This document shows, piece after piece, positions 8,187 to 15,854 of a stretch of 44,204 bases of DNA. This stretch comes from CAZWRF01 sp964636095 (GTDB taxonomy: Bacteria; Patescibacteriota; Minisyncoccia; JAHISW01; Tagabacteraceae): the NCBI GenBank assembly GCA_964636095.1, contig CAZWRF010000001.1:1-44204 (forward strand), given 5' to 3'. The notes under the pieces are model-generated. The model had not been told where the DNA came from. It did not search any database and was given only the letters and a program-made list of their open reading frames with translations. The position numbers were made by a program, and so were the translations under genes. The stretch's first letter is position 1. Each line of letters opens with the position of its first letter.

Positions 8187-8914
8187 AAGAATTTATAAAA
8201 GATAAAAAACCGGCCATACGGCCGTTAAAGGAGCTTCTGTCCGTTTTAAGAACCGGCCACAACCCTGAGCTTCCCCAAGAAACCGTTGTTTACGAGATGT
8301 ACAGAGACCTCTCCCGGGACGAGGACCGCGAAACTATAAAAAGGCACGGACTGCGCTTTGATGTTACAATAATCCATCCGAATATTTTGGCAAATGAGCT
8401 TACGAAAACACACGGTCACTATCATAAGGACAATATGCTTGAAGTTTCGGAGGTAATACAAGGAAACGCATGGTTTGTATTGCAAAAATATGCTACAAAT
8501 CCGCGATTTATAACAGAAGCTTACATTGTTCATGTAAAAGAAGGAGAAAAAATAGTTTATCCTCCCGGCTTTGGACATATCACCATCAATCCCGATAAAG
8601 AAACGGAGCTTATTACTTCAAACTGGATAAGCGCGAAGACCGAAAGTGATTATATCCCTTATCAACAGCTTCAAGGCGCGTGCTATTACTTTTACAAAAA
8701 CGAAAGAGACGAAATAATGAGAGAAGAAAACAAAAAGTACAAAGATGTTCCCGCCCTAATTCAGCTGGTACCAAAAGAAATTCCCGAAATGAACATAACT
8801 TTCGACAAGTCCCTTTATTCCATGATAAAGACTCCGGGAAAATTAGATTTTCTTACACGGCCAGAAGACTATAAAGAAATTTTTACCATCAAAAATTGCT
8901 ACACAAAAATCTAA
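8168..8914 (+). CDS. cupin-type glucose-6-phosphate isomerase
   Basis: A 248-residue protein of the metal-dependent cupin GPI family, known from archaea and some bacteria and unrelated to the usual Pgi fold. It interconverts glucose-6-phosphate and fructose-6-phosphate. Metal ligands are visible in THGHYH (His84, His86), Glu92, and His137 in PPGFGHITIN. The ATG at 8168 overlaps the end of the substrate-binding protein by 19 bp. An earlier TTG at 8144 is less likely. tRNA-Leu follows 5 bp after the stop. The family is normally around 190 residues, so the C-terminal part is an extension. Confidence 0.88.
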   Translation: MENFSLEEFIKDKKPAIRPLKELLSVLRTGHNPELPQETVVYEMYRDLSRDEDRETIKRHGLRFDVTIIHPNILANELTKTHGHYHKDNMLEVSEVIQGNAWFVLQKYATNPRFITEAYIVHVKEGEKIVYPPGFGHITINPDKETELITSNWISAKTESDYIPYQQLQGACYYFYKNERDEIMREENKKYKDVPALIQLVPKEIPEMNITFDKSLYSMIKTPGKLDFLTRPEDYKEIFTIKNCYTKI

Positions 8915-8919
8915 ACAAC

Positions 8920-9001
8920 GCCGAGGTGGTGAAATTGGTAAACACGTACGGTTCAGAGCCGTATGTCGCAAGACTTGGGGGTTCAAATCCCCCCCTCGGC
9001 A
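8920..9001 (+). tRNA. tRNA-Leu (anticodon CAG)
   Basis: Acceptor GCCGAGG/CCTCGGC, discriminator A, a class II variable arm, and anticodon stem-loop TACGG-TTCAGAG-CCGTA with anticodon CAG. No CCA is encoded. It sits between GPI and RNase J on the same strand. Unlike tRNA-Met and tRNA-fMet further along, no hairpin element follows it. Confidence 0.96.
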
Positions 9002-9022
9002 CTATAATTAAAAAAATAAAAC

Positions 9023-10696
9023 ATGAGTACAAAAAACAAAATAAGAATTATTCCGCTTGGAGGAGTTGAAGAGATTGGCCGCAATATGACAGCCATAGAA
9101 TACAAGAACGATATTGTAATCGTTGATGCCGGTTTGCAGTTCCCCGGAGAAGACACGCCGGGCATAGACTACATATTGCCCAATAGCAAATATCTGGAAG
9201 ACAGAAAGCACAAAATAAAAGCTCTGGTTTTGAGTCATGGACACTTGGACCACATAGGCGGAATTCCCTACCTCATAAAGAAACTGGGCAACCCTATGAT
9301 CTACACAAATACATTAACAAAGGCAATGGTTTTAAAACGCCAGGAAGAGTTTCCGCATGCCGCCAAACTGCGCATTCAGGAAACCAAGTCCAAAGACGTA
9401 ATAAAACTTAGCCCCGGTATAACTTTGAAATTTTTTGACATAGTACACACCATCCCCGACGCAATAGGTACCATTATAAAAACACCCTTGGGAAACATTA
9501 TTTACCCCGGCGACGCCAAAATAGACCGTGACAAAAACGGAAAGCCGCTGAAAATGGACGAGTTCACCAAAATAGGCAGAGAAATAAATCTTGTTTTTCT
9601 TCTTGAAAGCACCAACTCGGAAAAACCCGGTTTTTCAATTACGGAAGAGACCGTTTCCAAGAGCCTTGAAAAGGTGTTTTCCGAAGCGAAGGGTAGAATA
9701 ATAGTTGGCACTTTTTCTTCTCAAATCGAAAGAATAGTGAAAATTATAAAAATCGCCGAAAAGCTCAAAAGAAAAGTTGTTATTGACGGCTTCAGTATGA
9801 AAACAAACCTTGATATAGCGGAAAAACTCGGTTATTTCAAGCCAAGAAAGGGGACGATAATTTCTATAAAAGAAATAGACCGCCACCCCGACAACAAAAT
9901 TTTAGTATTGTGCACCGGGGCACAAGGAGAAGAATACGCAGCTCTCATGCGAATCGCCAGTTGCAAGCACGGACATATAAAATTACACGAAAACGATACC
10001 GTGGTTCTTTCTTCGTCCGTTATACCCGGAAACGAGAGAAACATACAAAATTTAAAGGACAACTTGGCGCGCCAGGGTGCCAAAGTAATACACTATGAAG
10101 TAGCCGACGTACACGCAAGCGGACATGCTTACTCGGAAGAACTAAAAATGATTATAAAAGCAATGAAGCCTAAATTCTTCGTGCCGGTTCACGGACATTA
10201 TTTTATGCTGAAAACAAACGCAGTTCTTGCCGAATCGGTGGGGATTCCCAAGAAAAATATAGTGGTTCCGCAAAGAAACGGCACAATTATAGAAACCGAC
10301 GGCACAAAAATTCAGGCGATAAAAGAGACTGCGCCTTCAAACTACGTAATGGTAGACGGCCTTGGGGTGGGCGACGTAAAGGAAGTCGTCCTAAGAGACA
10401 GGCAGATGCTGGCCCAGGACGGAATATTCGTAATTATCACCGTAGTTGACACGAAAAACGGAGGAGTAGTTGGCTCGCCGGACATTATTTCGAGAGGATT
10501 TGTCTATCTTCGGGAATCGCAGGAACTTTTAAGATCAGCCCGGCAAATAATAAAGAAATCCGTTTCGGAAACAACCCGCATGCACCCCATAAACATCACT
10601 TACGTTAAAGACCAGATAAAAGAAAGAATAGGAAAATTTCTATTCCAAAAAACCAAGCGCAGGCCGATGGTGCTACCGGTGGTTATTGAGATTTAG
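9023..10696 (+). CDS. rnj: ribonuclease J
   Basis: A 557-residue RNase J: beta-CASP metallo-beta-lactamase nuclease with 5'-3' exo- and endonuclease activity in RNA decay and maturation. Zinc ligands are visible in SHGHLDHIGG (His72, His74, Asp76, His77), then YPGDAKIDRD. The beta-CASP core has GTFSSQIER and DVHASGHAYSEE, and the C-terminal domain begins near VGDVKEVVLRDR. It starts 22 bp after tRNA-Leu without a Shine-Dalgarno site. Its stop codon overlaps the stop of the convergent phosphohexomutase gene. Confidence 0.97.
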   Translation: MSTKNKIRIIPLGGVEEIGRNMTAIEYKNDIVIVDAGLQFPGEDTPGIDYILPNSKYLEDRKHKIKALVLSHGHLDHIGGIPYLIKKLGNPMIYTNTLTKAMVLKRQEEFPHAAKLRIQETKSKDVIKLSPGITLKFFDIVHTIPDAIGTIIKTPLGNIIYPGDAKIDRDKNGKPLKMDEFTKIGREINLVFLLESTNSEKPGFSITEETVSKSLEKVFSEAKGRIIVGTFSSQIERIVKIIKIAEKLKRKVVIDGFSMKTNLDIAEKLGYFKPRKGTIISIKEIDRHPDNKILVLCTGAQGEEYAALMRIASCKHGHIKLHENDTVVLSSSVIPGNERNIQNLKDNLARQGAKVIHYEVADVHASGHAYSEELKMIIKAMKPKFFVPVHGHYFMLKTNAVLAESVGIPKKNIVVPQRNGTIIETDGTKIQAIKETAPSNYVMVDGLGVGDVKEVVLRDRQMLAQDGIFVIITVVDTKNGGVVGSPDIISRGFVYLRESQELLRSARQIIKKSVSETTRMHPINITYVKDQIKERIGKFLFQKTKRRPMVLPVVIEI

Positions 10697-12090
10697 GAAA
10701 ATTTTTTCAAAAGATTCAAAATTTCGTTTCTTTTTTTCTCCATTGTTTCCTTATCTTTTGCCTCCACCGACAGCCTTATTAGAGGCTCCGTGTGCGAGGG
10801 GCGAACGTTGAACCACCAACTTTCAAATTCAACCAAAATTCCATCCTCAAAATCTTGTCTGCCGTCTTTGTAGGTCTTTTTCACTTCTTCCAAAATTTCT
10901 TTCCATTTTTCTTCGGAACTTACGGGGATGTTTATTGTCCCCGAATCGAAATATTTTAAAAATGGCTCTCCCATGTCGGAAATTTTCAAATCCGGATTTT
11001 TATCCATAGCTTCCAAAAGAAGCCTGAATGAATAGAGGGAAGATTCCGCGGTAAAGAGCTTCTTGTAGTAATAATGCGAGGATGTTTCCAGGCCGAAAAC
11101 AGCGTTTTTTTCTTCCATAAGTTTTTTTATAAAATAGTGGCCTATCTTTCCCCTCAAAGGCTTGATTCCTTTTTTCTCGAAGAATTCTTTTATTGAACGG
11201 GTAGAAACAGTGTCGTAAACAAAAAGATCTCCTTTTTTTAAAAAAGTGCCCCCGATAATGGCGCCCGCCACATCTCCCCTGAAATATTCCGATTTTTCGT
11301 CTATAACAACCATCCTGTCGGCGTCTCCATCAAAAATAACCCCAAAATCCGCGCCTGTTTCCTTTATTTTTTCTTTGGCAAATTTTTGGGCTTCTTCAAG
11401 GGTGGGATTGGGGTTGTGTTTTGAGAAAGAGCCGTCCGCTTCAAAGAACAAAGGAATATAGTCTATGCCCATTTTTTCCAAAAACCCGGGCAAAAGCAGG
11501 GCCGCCGCCCCACCGGAAGCGTCAATTACGGCTTTTATTTTTCTTTTTATCTTAAAATCTTTAGTTACAAAGTCTATATAATCTTTTGCTACATCCGCCT
11601 TTTCGTATCCGCCTTTACTTTTGTTGTCTGCGCCTGAATTAAAATCACCGCCGACAAATATTTTGTATATATCCTGTATTTCTTCTCCCCCAACCCAGTC
11701 GCCTACCCATTGTTTTCTGTCTTTGACTATCTTTAAGCCATTATACTCGGGCGGGTTATGGGAAGCGGTTATCATACCCCCACCAAAAGATTCAAGCTTG
11801 GCGGAGGCAAAAGAAAACATCGGAGACGTGGCCCGGCCAATATCTACAACGTCAAAACCATAATCCCTTACCCCTTCAATAAAAGACAAGGCGAGCTTTT
11901 CGGAGCTTAGTCGGACATCCCGGCCAACAACAATTTTTGGATTGCCTTTTTCCGGCTTTTTTTGATTTTTGTCTAAGAAAAAAGCTACCGCTTTCCCCAT
12001 CTCGTAAAAAACGCTTTCATTTATTTCTGCGGGATAAATACCCCTTATGTCATATTCTCTAAAAATTTCCGGATTTACATTTACATTCAT
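10693..12090 (-). CDS. phosphomannomutase/phosphoglucomutase (alpha-D-phosphohexomutase)
   Basis: A 465-residue enzyme that moves phosphate between C1 and C6 of hexoses, feeding nucleotide-sugar and envelope synthesis. All four family signatures are visible: catalytic Ser110 in TASHNPPEYNG, the magnesium loop DGDADR (Asp254/256/258), the sugar-binding segment ETSSHYYYKK (the usual GEXSGH is changed), and the phosphate-binding RPSHTEPLIRLSVEA. The altered sugar loop means glucose/mannose preference cannot be read from sequence. The gene is divergent from ychF with only 24 bp between starts, and tail-overlaps RNase J. Confidence 0.93.
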   Translation of the reverse strand: MNVNVNPEIFREYDIRGIYPAEINESVFYEMGKAVAFFLDKNQKKPEKGNPKIVVGRDVRLSSEKLALSFIEGVRDYGFDVVDIGRATSPMFSFASAKLESFGGGMITASHNPPEYNGLKIVKDRKQWVGDWVGGEEIQDIYKIFVGGDFNSGADNKSKGGYEKADVAKDYIDFVTKDFKIKRKIKAVIDASGGAAALLLPGFLEKMGIDYIPLFFEADGSFSKHNPNPTLEEAQKFAKEKIKETGADFGVIFDGDADRMVVIDEKSEYFRGDVAGAIIGGTFLKKGDLFVYDTVSTRSIKEFFEKKGIKPLRGKIGHYFIKKLMEEKNAVFGLETSSHYYYKKLFTAESSLYSFRLLLEAMDKNPDLKISDMGEPFLKYFDSGTINIPVSSEEKWKEILEEVKKTYKDGRQDFEDGILVEFESWWFNVRPSHTEPLIRLSVEAKDKETMEKKRNEILNLLKKFS

Positions 12091-12114
12091 TGCTATTCAT
12101 TATAACATTAGTTC

Positions 12115-13167
12115 ATGAAAATCGGTATTGTCGGTCTGCCAAATGTTGGAAAATCAACACTTTTCGAGGCCATCACAAAAAAGAAGGTGGATATTTCAAA
12201 CTATCCTTTTTGCACCATAGATCCGAACGTGGGCATAGCCCCCGTTTACGATGCCAGAGTGGATAAACTGGCGGAAATTTCAAATTCGATAAAGAGTATT
12301 TACGCGGCTGTTGAGTTCGTAGACATTGCCGGCTTGGTAAAGGGAGCTAACGAGGGAGAGGGTCTGGGCAACAAATTTCTTTCACATGTACGGGAGACCG
12401 ATGCCATTGTTTTTATTTTGCGGGCTTTTAAAAACGAGAAAATAATCAACGTGCAGAAAGATATAGACCCCGCGGCGGATAAGGAGCTTCTTGAAACAGA
12501 ATTGATGCTCAAAGATCTTGAAACAATAAACAAAAGATTGTCGTCTCTTGAAAAAGAAAAGAGAGCCGGCGACAAAAACGCAATCAAGGAATTTGAAGTT
12601 TTAAGCAAGGTAAAACAAACCATGGAAAGTGATAAAGTATTGGCCGAGGCATTTTTCCAAAAGGAAGAAGCAAAAATTTTAAAAGGCCTCCAGCTTCTAA
12701 GCTTAAAGCAGAGGCTTTTTGTTTTAAACGGAAGCAAGGAAGAAATCCCCGATGAAACAAGAAGTATTTTTGAAAAAAACAATTGGCCATACATTGTTTT
12801 AAATATTCTAAAGGAATTTGAATCTTCGGGACTAAATGAGGAGGAAAGAAAACTTTTGGACCTTGACGAACCTGTTCTTGATAGCCTTATAAAAAAATCG
12901 TACGAGCTTTTGAATCTTATAACTTTCTTAACCACGGGCGAGGACGAAACCCGCGCCTGGACAACAAAGAAAGACTCTCCTGCGCCTGAAGCCGGCCGAG
13001 CCATTCACAGCGATTTTGCCGACAAATTCATCCGGGCTAATGTGGTAAGCTACAACGATTTTGTGGCTTCCGGCGGCTGGGCCGGAGCCAGAGAAAAAGG
13101 CCTTTTGCGCACGGAAGGGCGGAATTATATAGTAAAAGACGGCGACATCATAGAATTCAAAATATAG
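12115..13167 (+). CDS. ychF: ribosome-associated GTPase/ATPase YchF (Obg family)
   Basis: A 350-residue YchF. The G1 loop GLPNVGKST is at residues 7-15, switch/G3 region DIAGLVKGANEGEGLGNKFLSHVRE follows, then a coiled-coil insert and a C-terminal TGS domain ending in the usual ARxxGLLRTEGRNYIVKDGDIIEFK. Members bind ribosomes and prefer ATP to GTP. A TATAAC -10-like box (12101-12106) lies 8 nt before the ATG, suggesting a leaderless mRNA. Confidence 0.96.
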   Translation: MKIGIVGLPNVGKSTLFEAITKKKVDISNYPFCTIDPNVGIAPVYDARVDKLAEISNSIKSIYAAVEFVDIAGLVKGANEGEGLGNKFLSHVRETDAIVFILRAFKNEKIINVQKDIDPAADKELLETELMLKDLETINKRLSSLEKEKRAGDKNAIKEFEVLSKVKQTMESDKVLAEAFFQKEEAKILKGLQLLSLKQRLFVLNGSKEEIPDETRSIFEKNNWPYIVLNILKEFESSGLNEEERKLLDLDEPVLDSLIKKSYELLNLITFLTTGEDETRAWTTKKDSPAPEAGRAIHSDFADKFIRANVVSYNDFVASGGWAGAREKGLLRTEGRNYIVKDGDIIEFKI

Positions 13168-13176
13168 GCTTTCGTC

Positions 13177-13207
13177 TTGCATAAAATGAAGAAAATGGTA
13201 ATATAAT
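13177..13207 (+). promoter_or_regulatory. promoter of the rpsF-ssb-rpsR operon
   Basis: TATAAT (13202-13207) with TTGCAT (13177-13182) 19 nt upstream, a slightly long spacer. Only 8 nt separate the -10 box from the rpsF ATG, so the transcript should begin at or next to the start codon. Confidence 0.6.
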
Positions 13208-13215
13208 CCCTATAT

Positions 13216-13689
13216 ATGGAAAAGGATGCGGAATTATATGAAATAGGATATTTGCTTAAAAGCGACCTCGGAGACGAGGATGTTTTGTCTTTTTCCGAAA
13301 AATTGAGAAACACAATTACCGACAAAAGCGGGCTCATAACCTCCGACGGAAAGCCGAGGAGGCAAAATTTGGCCTACCCTATCAAAGGGGAAACGTTTGC
13401 AACCTTCAACTGGCTGAATTTTATGGCAAAGCCTTCTCTAATAAGCACAGTTGAAAAATACATGGAAGATCAGTCGGTAGTTCTTAGATTCCTGATCATA
13501 AAAACGGAAAAAGAAAAAACACCCAAGCCGGGATCGCTGAAAGCGAGAAGAATAAGAACCAAAAGAGAAGAAGGGGTGGCTCCGGTAGTTCCCGGCATAG
13601 ATTTCCCCGCAGGCAGGCCGGATGAAAAGAAGGAAGAAATAAAAGAAGAAGAAATTGATAAAAAAATAGAAGAATTACTTGGAGATTAA
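13216..13689 (+). CDS. rpsF: 30S ribosomal protein S6
   Basis: S6 of the 30S platform, partner of S18. The core starts YEIGYLLKSDLGDEDVLSF and includes GKPRRQNLAYPIKGETFATFNWLNF and SVVLRFLIIKTEKE. At 157 residues it is longer than the usual 95-130; the extra length is a charged C-terminal tail rich in Lys and Glu. It is the first gene of the classic rpsF-ssb-rpsR operon and is probably leaderless. Confidence 0.95.
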   Translation: MEKDAELYEIGYLLKSDLGDEDVLSFSEKLRNTITDKSGLITSDGKPRRQNLAYPIKGETFATFNWLNFMAKPSLISTVEKYMEDQSVVLRFLIIKTEKEKTPKPGSLKARRIRTKREEGVAPVVPGIDFPAGRPDEKKEEIKEEEIDKKIEELLGD

Positions 13690-13714
13690 ATTATCATTCA
13701 TATAAATTTGGCGC

Positions 13715-14170
13715 ATGAATTTAAACAAAGTATTTATTATTGGAAATTTAACAAGGGACCCGGAGCTGAAAACCCTTCCTTCCGGTACTTCGGTCGCTAC
13801 TTTTGGCGTGGCAACAAATCGTACATGGAAAAACCAGGCAGGTGAAAAACAGGAGGAGGTTCAATTTCACAATATTGTTACATTCGGCAGACAAGCCGAA
13901 GTTGCCAGCCAATATCTCAAGAAGGGCAGCATGACCATGATAGAAGGCCGAATACAAACAAGAAACTGGGAAGCTCAAGACGGAACAAAGAGAAGCCGAA
14001 CGGAAATCGTAGCTGAAAGACTTCAGCTCGGCCCCAGGAAAAACGGCGGTTTTGGAGGAAACAGCTCCTCTTCGCCCGCAAGCCAATCCGGAAAAAAATC
14101 AGGCGATGACACCTTAGATACAATTGAATATCCGGACGATAACGGGAATCCAGACGACATACCCTTTTAA
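13715..14170 (+). CDS. ssb: single-stranded DNA-binding protein
   Basis: A 151-residue SSB. The N-terminal OB fold begins MNLNKVFIIGNLTRDPELK, with ATNRTWKN and EGRIQTRNWE further on. A Ser/Gly-rich linker leads to an acidic tail ending DDIPF, the conserved tip that recruits replication and repair proteins. It lies between rpsF and rpsR in the standard order, 25 bp after rpsF. No clear Shine-Dalgarno site. Confidence 0.97.
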   Translation: MNLNKVFIIGNLTRDPELKTLPSGTSVATFGVATNRTWKNQAGEKQEEVQFHNIVTFGRQAEVASQYLKKGSMTMIEGRIQTRNWEAQDGTKRSRTEIVAERLQLGPRKNGGFGGNSSSSPASQSGKKSGDDTLDTIEYPDDNGNPDDIPF

Positions 14171-14186
14171 AAACTTATAAAGAAAC

Positions 14187-14390
14187 ATGACAAAAAATTG
14201 CCACTTTTGCACAAATGGAGTTAAAGCGATAGATTACAAGGACACTGAAACTTTGAACAAATTTGTTGACTCCCAGGCAAAAATATTACCAAGAAAAGAA
14301 ACGGCACTTTGCGTAAAGCACCAGCGCCGGCTCGCCAGAGCAATAAAAAGAGCCCGCTTTTTGGGTCTTATTGAGTTTGTGCGACAATAG
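14187..14390 (+). CDS. rpsR: 30S ribosomal protein S18
   Basis: A 67-residue S18, last gene of rpsF-ssb-rpsR. Landmarks are the N-terminal CHFC pair, IDYKD, and the core LPRKETALCVKHQRRLARAIKRARFLGLIEF. It binds S6 and 16S rRNA on the 30S platform. The last 23 bp overlap the 3' end of the convergent recA gene. Confidence 0.96.
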   Translation: MTKNCHFCTNGVKAIDYKDTETLNKFVDSQAKILPRKETALCVKHQRRLARAIKRARFLGLIEFVRQ

Positions 14391-15390
14391 ACGCAAACTC
14401 GTCTTTTATTTTTTTCGTTATTTCCCCGGCAATGTCGGGGTTTTCTTTCAAAAATAAGCGCGCTTTATCGTAGCCTACACCCAATCTTTTGCTTCCATAA
14501 GAATATGACGCGCCTGCCTTTTTTATTATTTTGAATTTTTCCCCCAAGCCTAAAATTTCTGCCGTACGGGAAATACCTTCGTTGTAAATGAGGTCAAACT
14601 CCGCCTTCTTGAATGGCGGGGCGACTTTGTTTTTTACAACCTTCACTCTAACCCTGCCACCAATAACATCCTCCCCCTTCTTTATCTGAGCTATTCTTCT
14701 TACGTCCATTCTAACCGAGGAATAAAATTTGAGCGCTTTCCCACCGGGAGTTGTTTCCGGGCTTCCAAACATTACACCTATCTTCATACGTATTTGATTT
14801 ATGAAAATAACCATAGTTTTTGATTTGGCAGTAATGGCGGTCAGTTTTCTAAGGGCCTGCGACATAAGTCTCGCCTGCAGGCCAATGTGTTTGTCTCCCA
14901 TCTCGCCTTCAATTTCGGCTTGAGGCGTCAATGCGGCAACCGAGTCAATAACTACAACATCAATCTTGCCGGAACGAACCAGGCTTTCGGTAATTTCCAA
15001 AGCTTGCTCTCCATTATCCGGCTGGGATATGAGTAGGTCTTTTACCTTCACCCCGAGTTTTCTTGAATATTCCGGGTCCATAGCATGTTCGGCATCAACA
15101 AAGGCACATAGTCCACCCTTTTTTTGCGCTTCGGCAATTATATGAAGCGCAAGCGTCGTTTTCCCGGAAGATTCGGGTCCAAAAATTTCAATAACTCTGC
15201 CGCGAGGAACACCCCCCACGCCCAGAGCATAATCCAGGGCAATTGAGCCGGTGGACACTGATCCCACGTTGACTTTTTTGACCTCGCCCAGTTTCATTAT
15301 GGCACCCTCGCCGTACTTTGTTTTTATACCCTCAAGAACGGCACCTAACTCATCGTTATCCTTTGTTTTTTGTGTAACTTTTTTATTCAT
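14368..15390 (-). CDS. recA: recombinase RecA
   Basis: A 340-residue RecA for strand exchange and SOS signalling. Walker A GPESSGKTT is at 71-79. Walker B VVVIDSVAALTP, the L1 loop region near EGEMGDKHIGLQARLMSQALRKL, and L2 near NQIRMKIGVMFGSPETTPGG are all intact. The C-terminal tail is short and lacks the acidic patch seen in many RecAs. It is last in the order ftsK, small anchored protein, recA. No LexA-type operator was recognised upstream. Its 3' end overlaps rpsR on the other strand. Confidence 0.98.
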   Translation of the reverse strand: MNKKVTQKTKDNDELGAVLEGIKTKYGEGAIMKLGEVKKVNVGSVSTGSIALDYALGVGGVPRGRVIEIFGPESSGKTTLALHIIAEAQKKGGLCAFVDAEHAMDPEYSRKLGVKVKDLLISQPDNGEQALEITESLVRSGKIDVVVIDSVAALTPQAEIEGEMGDKHIGLQARLMSQALRKLTAITAKSKTMVIFINQIRMKIGVMFGSPETTPGGKALKFYSSVRMDVRRIAQIKKGEDVIGGRVRVKVVKNKVAPPFKKAEFDLIYNEGISRTAEILGLGEKFKIIKKAGASYSYGSKRLGVGYDKARLFLKENPDIAGEITKKIKDEFASIVAQTQ

Positions 15391-15393
15391 TTT

Positions 15394-15741
15394 TTATTTT
15401 AAAACTACTTCTAATTTTTTGCTTGTTGTTTTCCCGAATCTATCTTTGGCAGACAACTCAATGATATTGTATCCTTTGGCCAAAATCAACCCTTCGGAAA
15501 AACGACCGGAAGAGTCCAAAAGAACATTTCTGCCGTTGAGAGAAAAAGATTCGGCCCCCAGCGCTATTCCCTCTATTTTTATATATGAATTATTAAAAAC
15601 TTCACCGCGTTGAGGAGTACTTAAAGAAATTTTCGGACCTACAAGAAACGGTCTGGCTTGAATAAAAAAGTAAACGCCGAGCAAAACGACAACAAAAACA
15701 ACTGCGAATATTTTGATAAAAAATAAGGGCTTGGAACGCAT
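15394..15741 (-). CDS. membrane-anchored protein with an Ig-like beta domain, hypothetical
   Basis: A 115-residue protein: one N-terminal membrane helix (about 8-28), then a short beta-rich external domain with the pattern ISLSTPQRGEVFNNSYIKIEG...LNGRNVLLDSSGRFSEGLIL...GYNIIELSAKDRFGKTTSKK. This pattern is typical of small bacterial Ig-like domains in surface proteins. It lies 3 bp upstream of recA and is probably cotranscribed with it. A specific function cannot be assigned. Its place beside recA may only reflect compact packing. Confidence 0.72.
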   Translation of the reverse strand: MRSKPLFFIKIFAVVFVVVLLGVYFFIQARPFLVGPKISLSTPQRGEVFNNSYIKIEGIALGAESFSLNGRNVLLDSSGRFSEGLILAKGYNIIELSAKDRFGKTTSKKLEVVLK

Positions 15742-15753
15742 ATCAACTCTATA

Positions 15754-15851
15754 AATTTCTAATTATTTTAATTGTCCCAATTATTCTAATTAAATTCCAA
15801 GCACCAAGTTCCAATTTTTAGGTCAATTAGAAATTAGGTTAATTAGGTTAG
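15754..15851. repeat. AT-rich inverted and tandem repeat after ftsK
   Basis: A spacer of AATTAGA-like words. Arms AATTTCTAATT (15754-15764) and AATTAGAAATT (15825-15835) are perfect reverse complements, and AATTAGA, AATTAGG and AATTAGG follow one another from 15825. It lies between the ftsK stop and the next gene on the minus strand and is related to the repeat at 40150-40177. Confidence 0.65.
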
Positions 15852-15854
15852 TTT

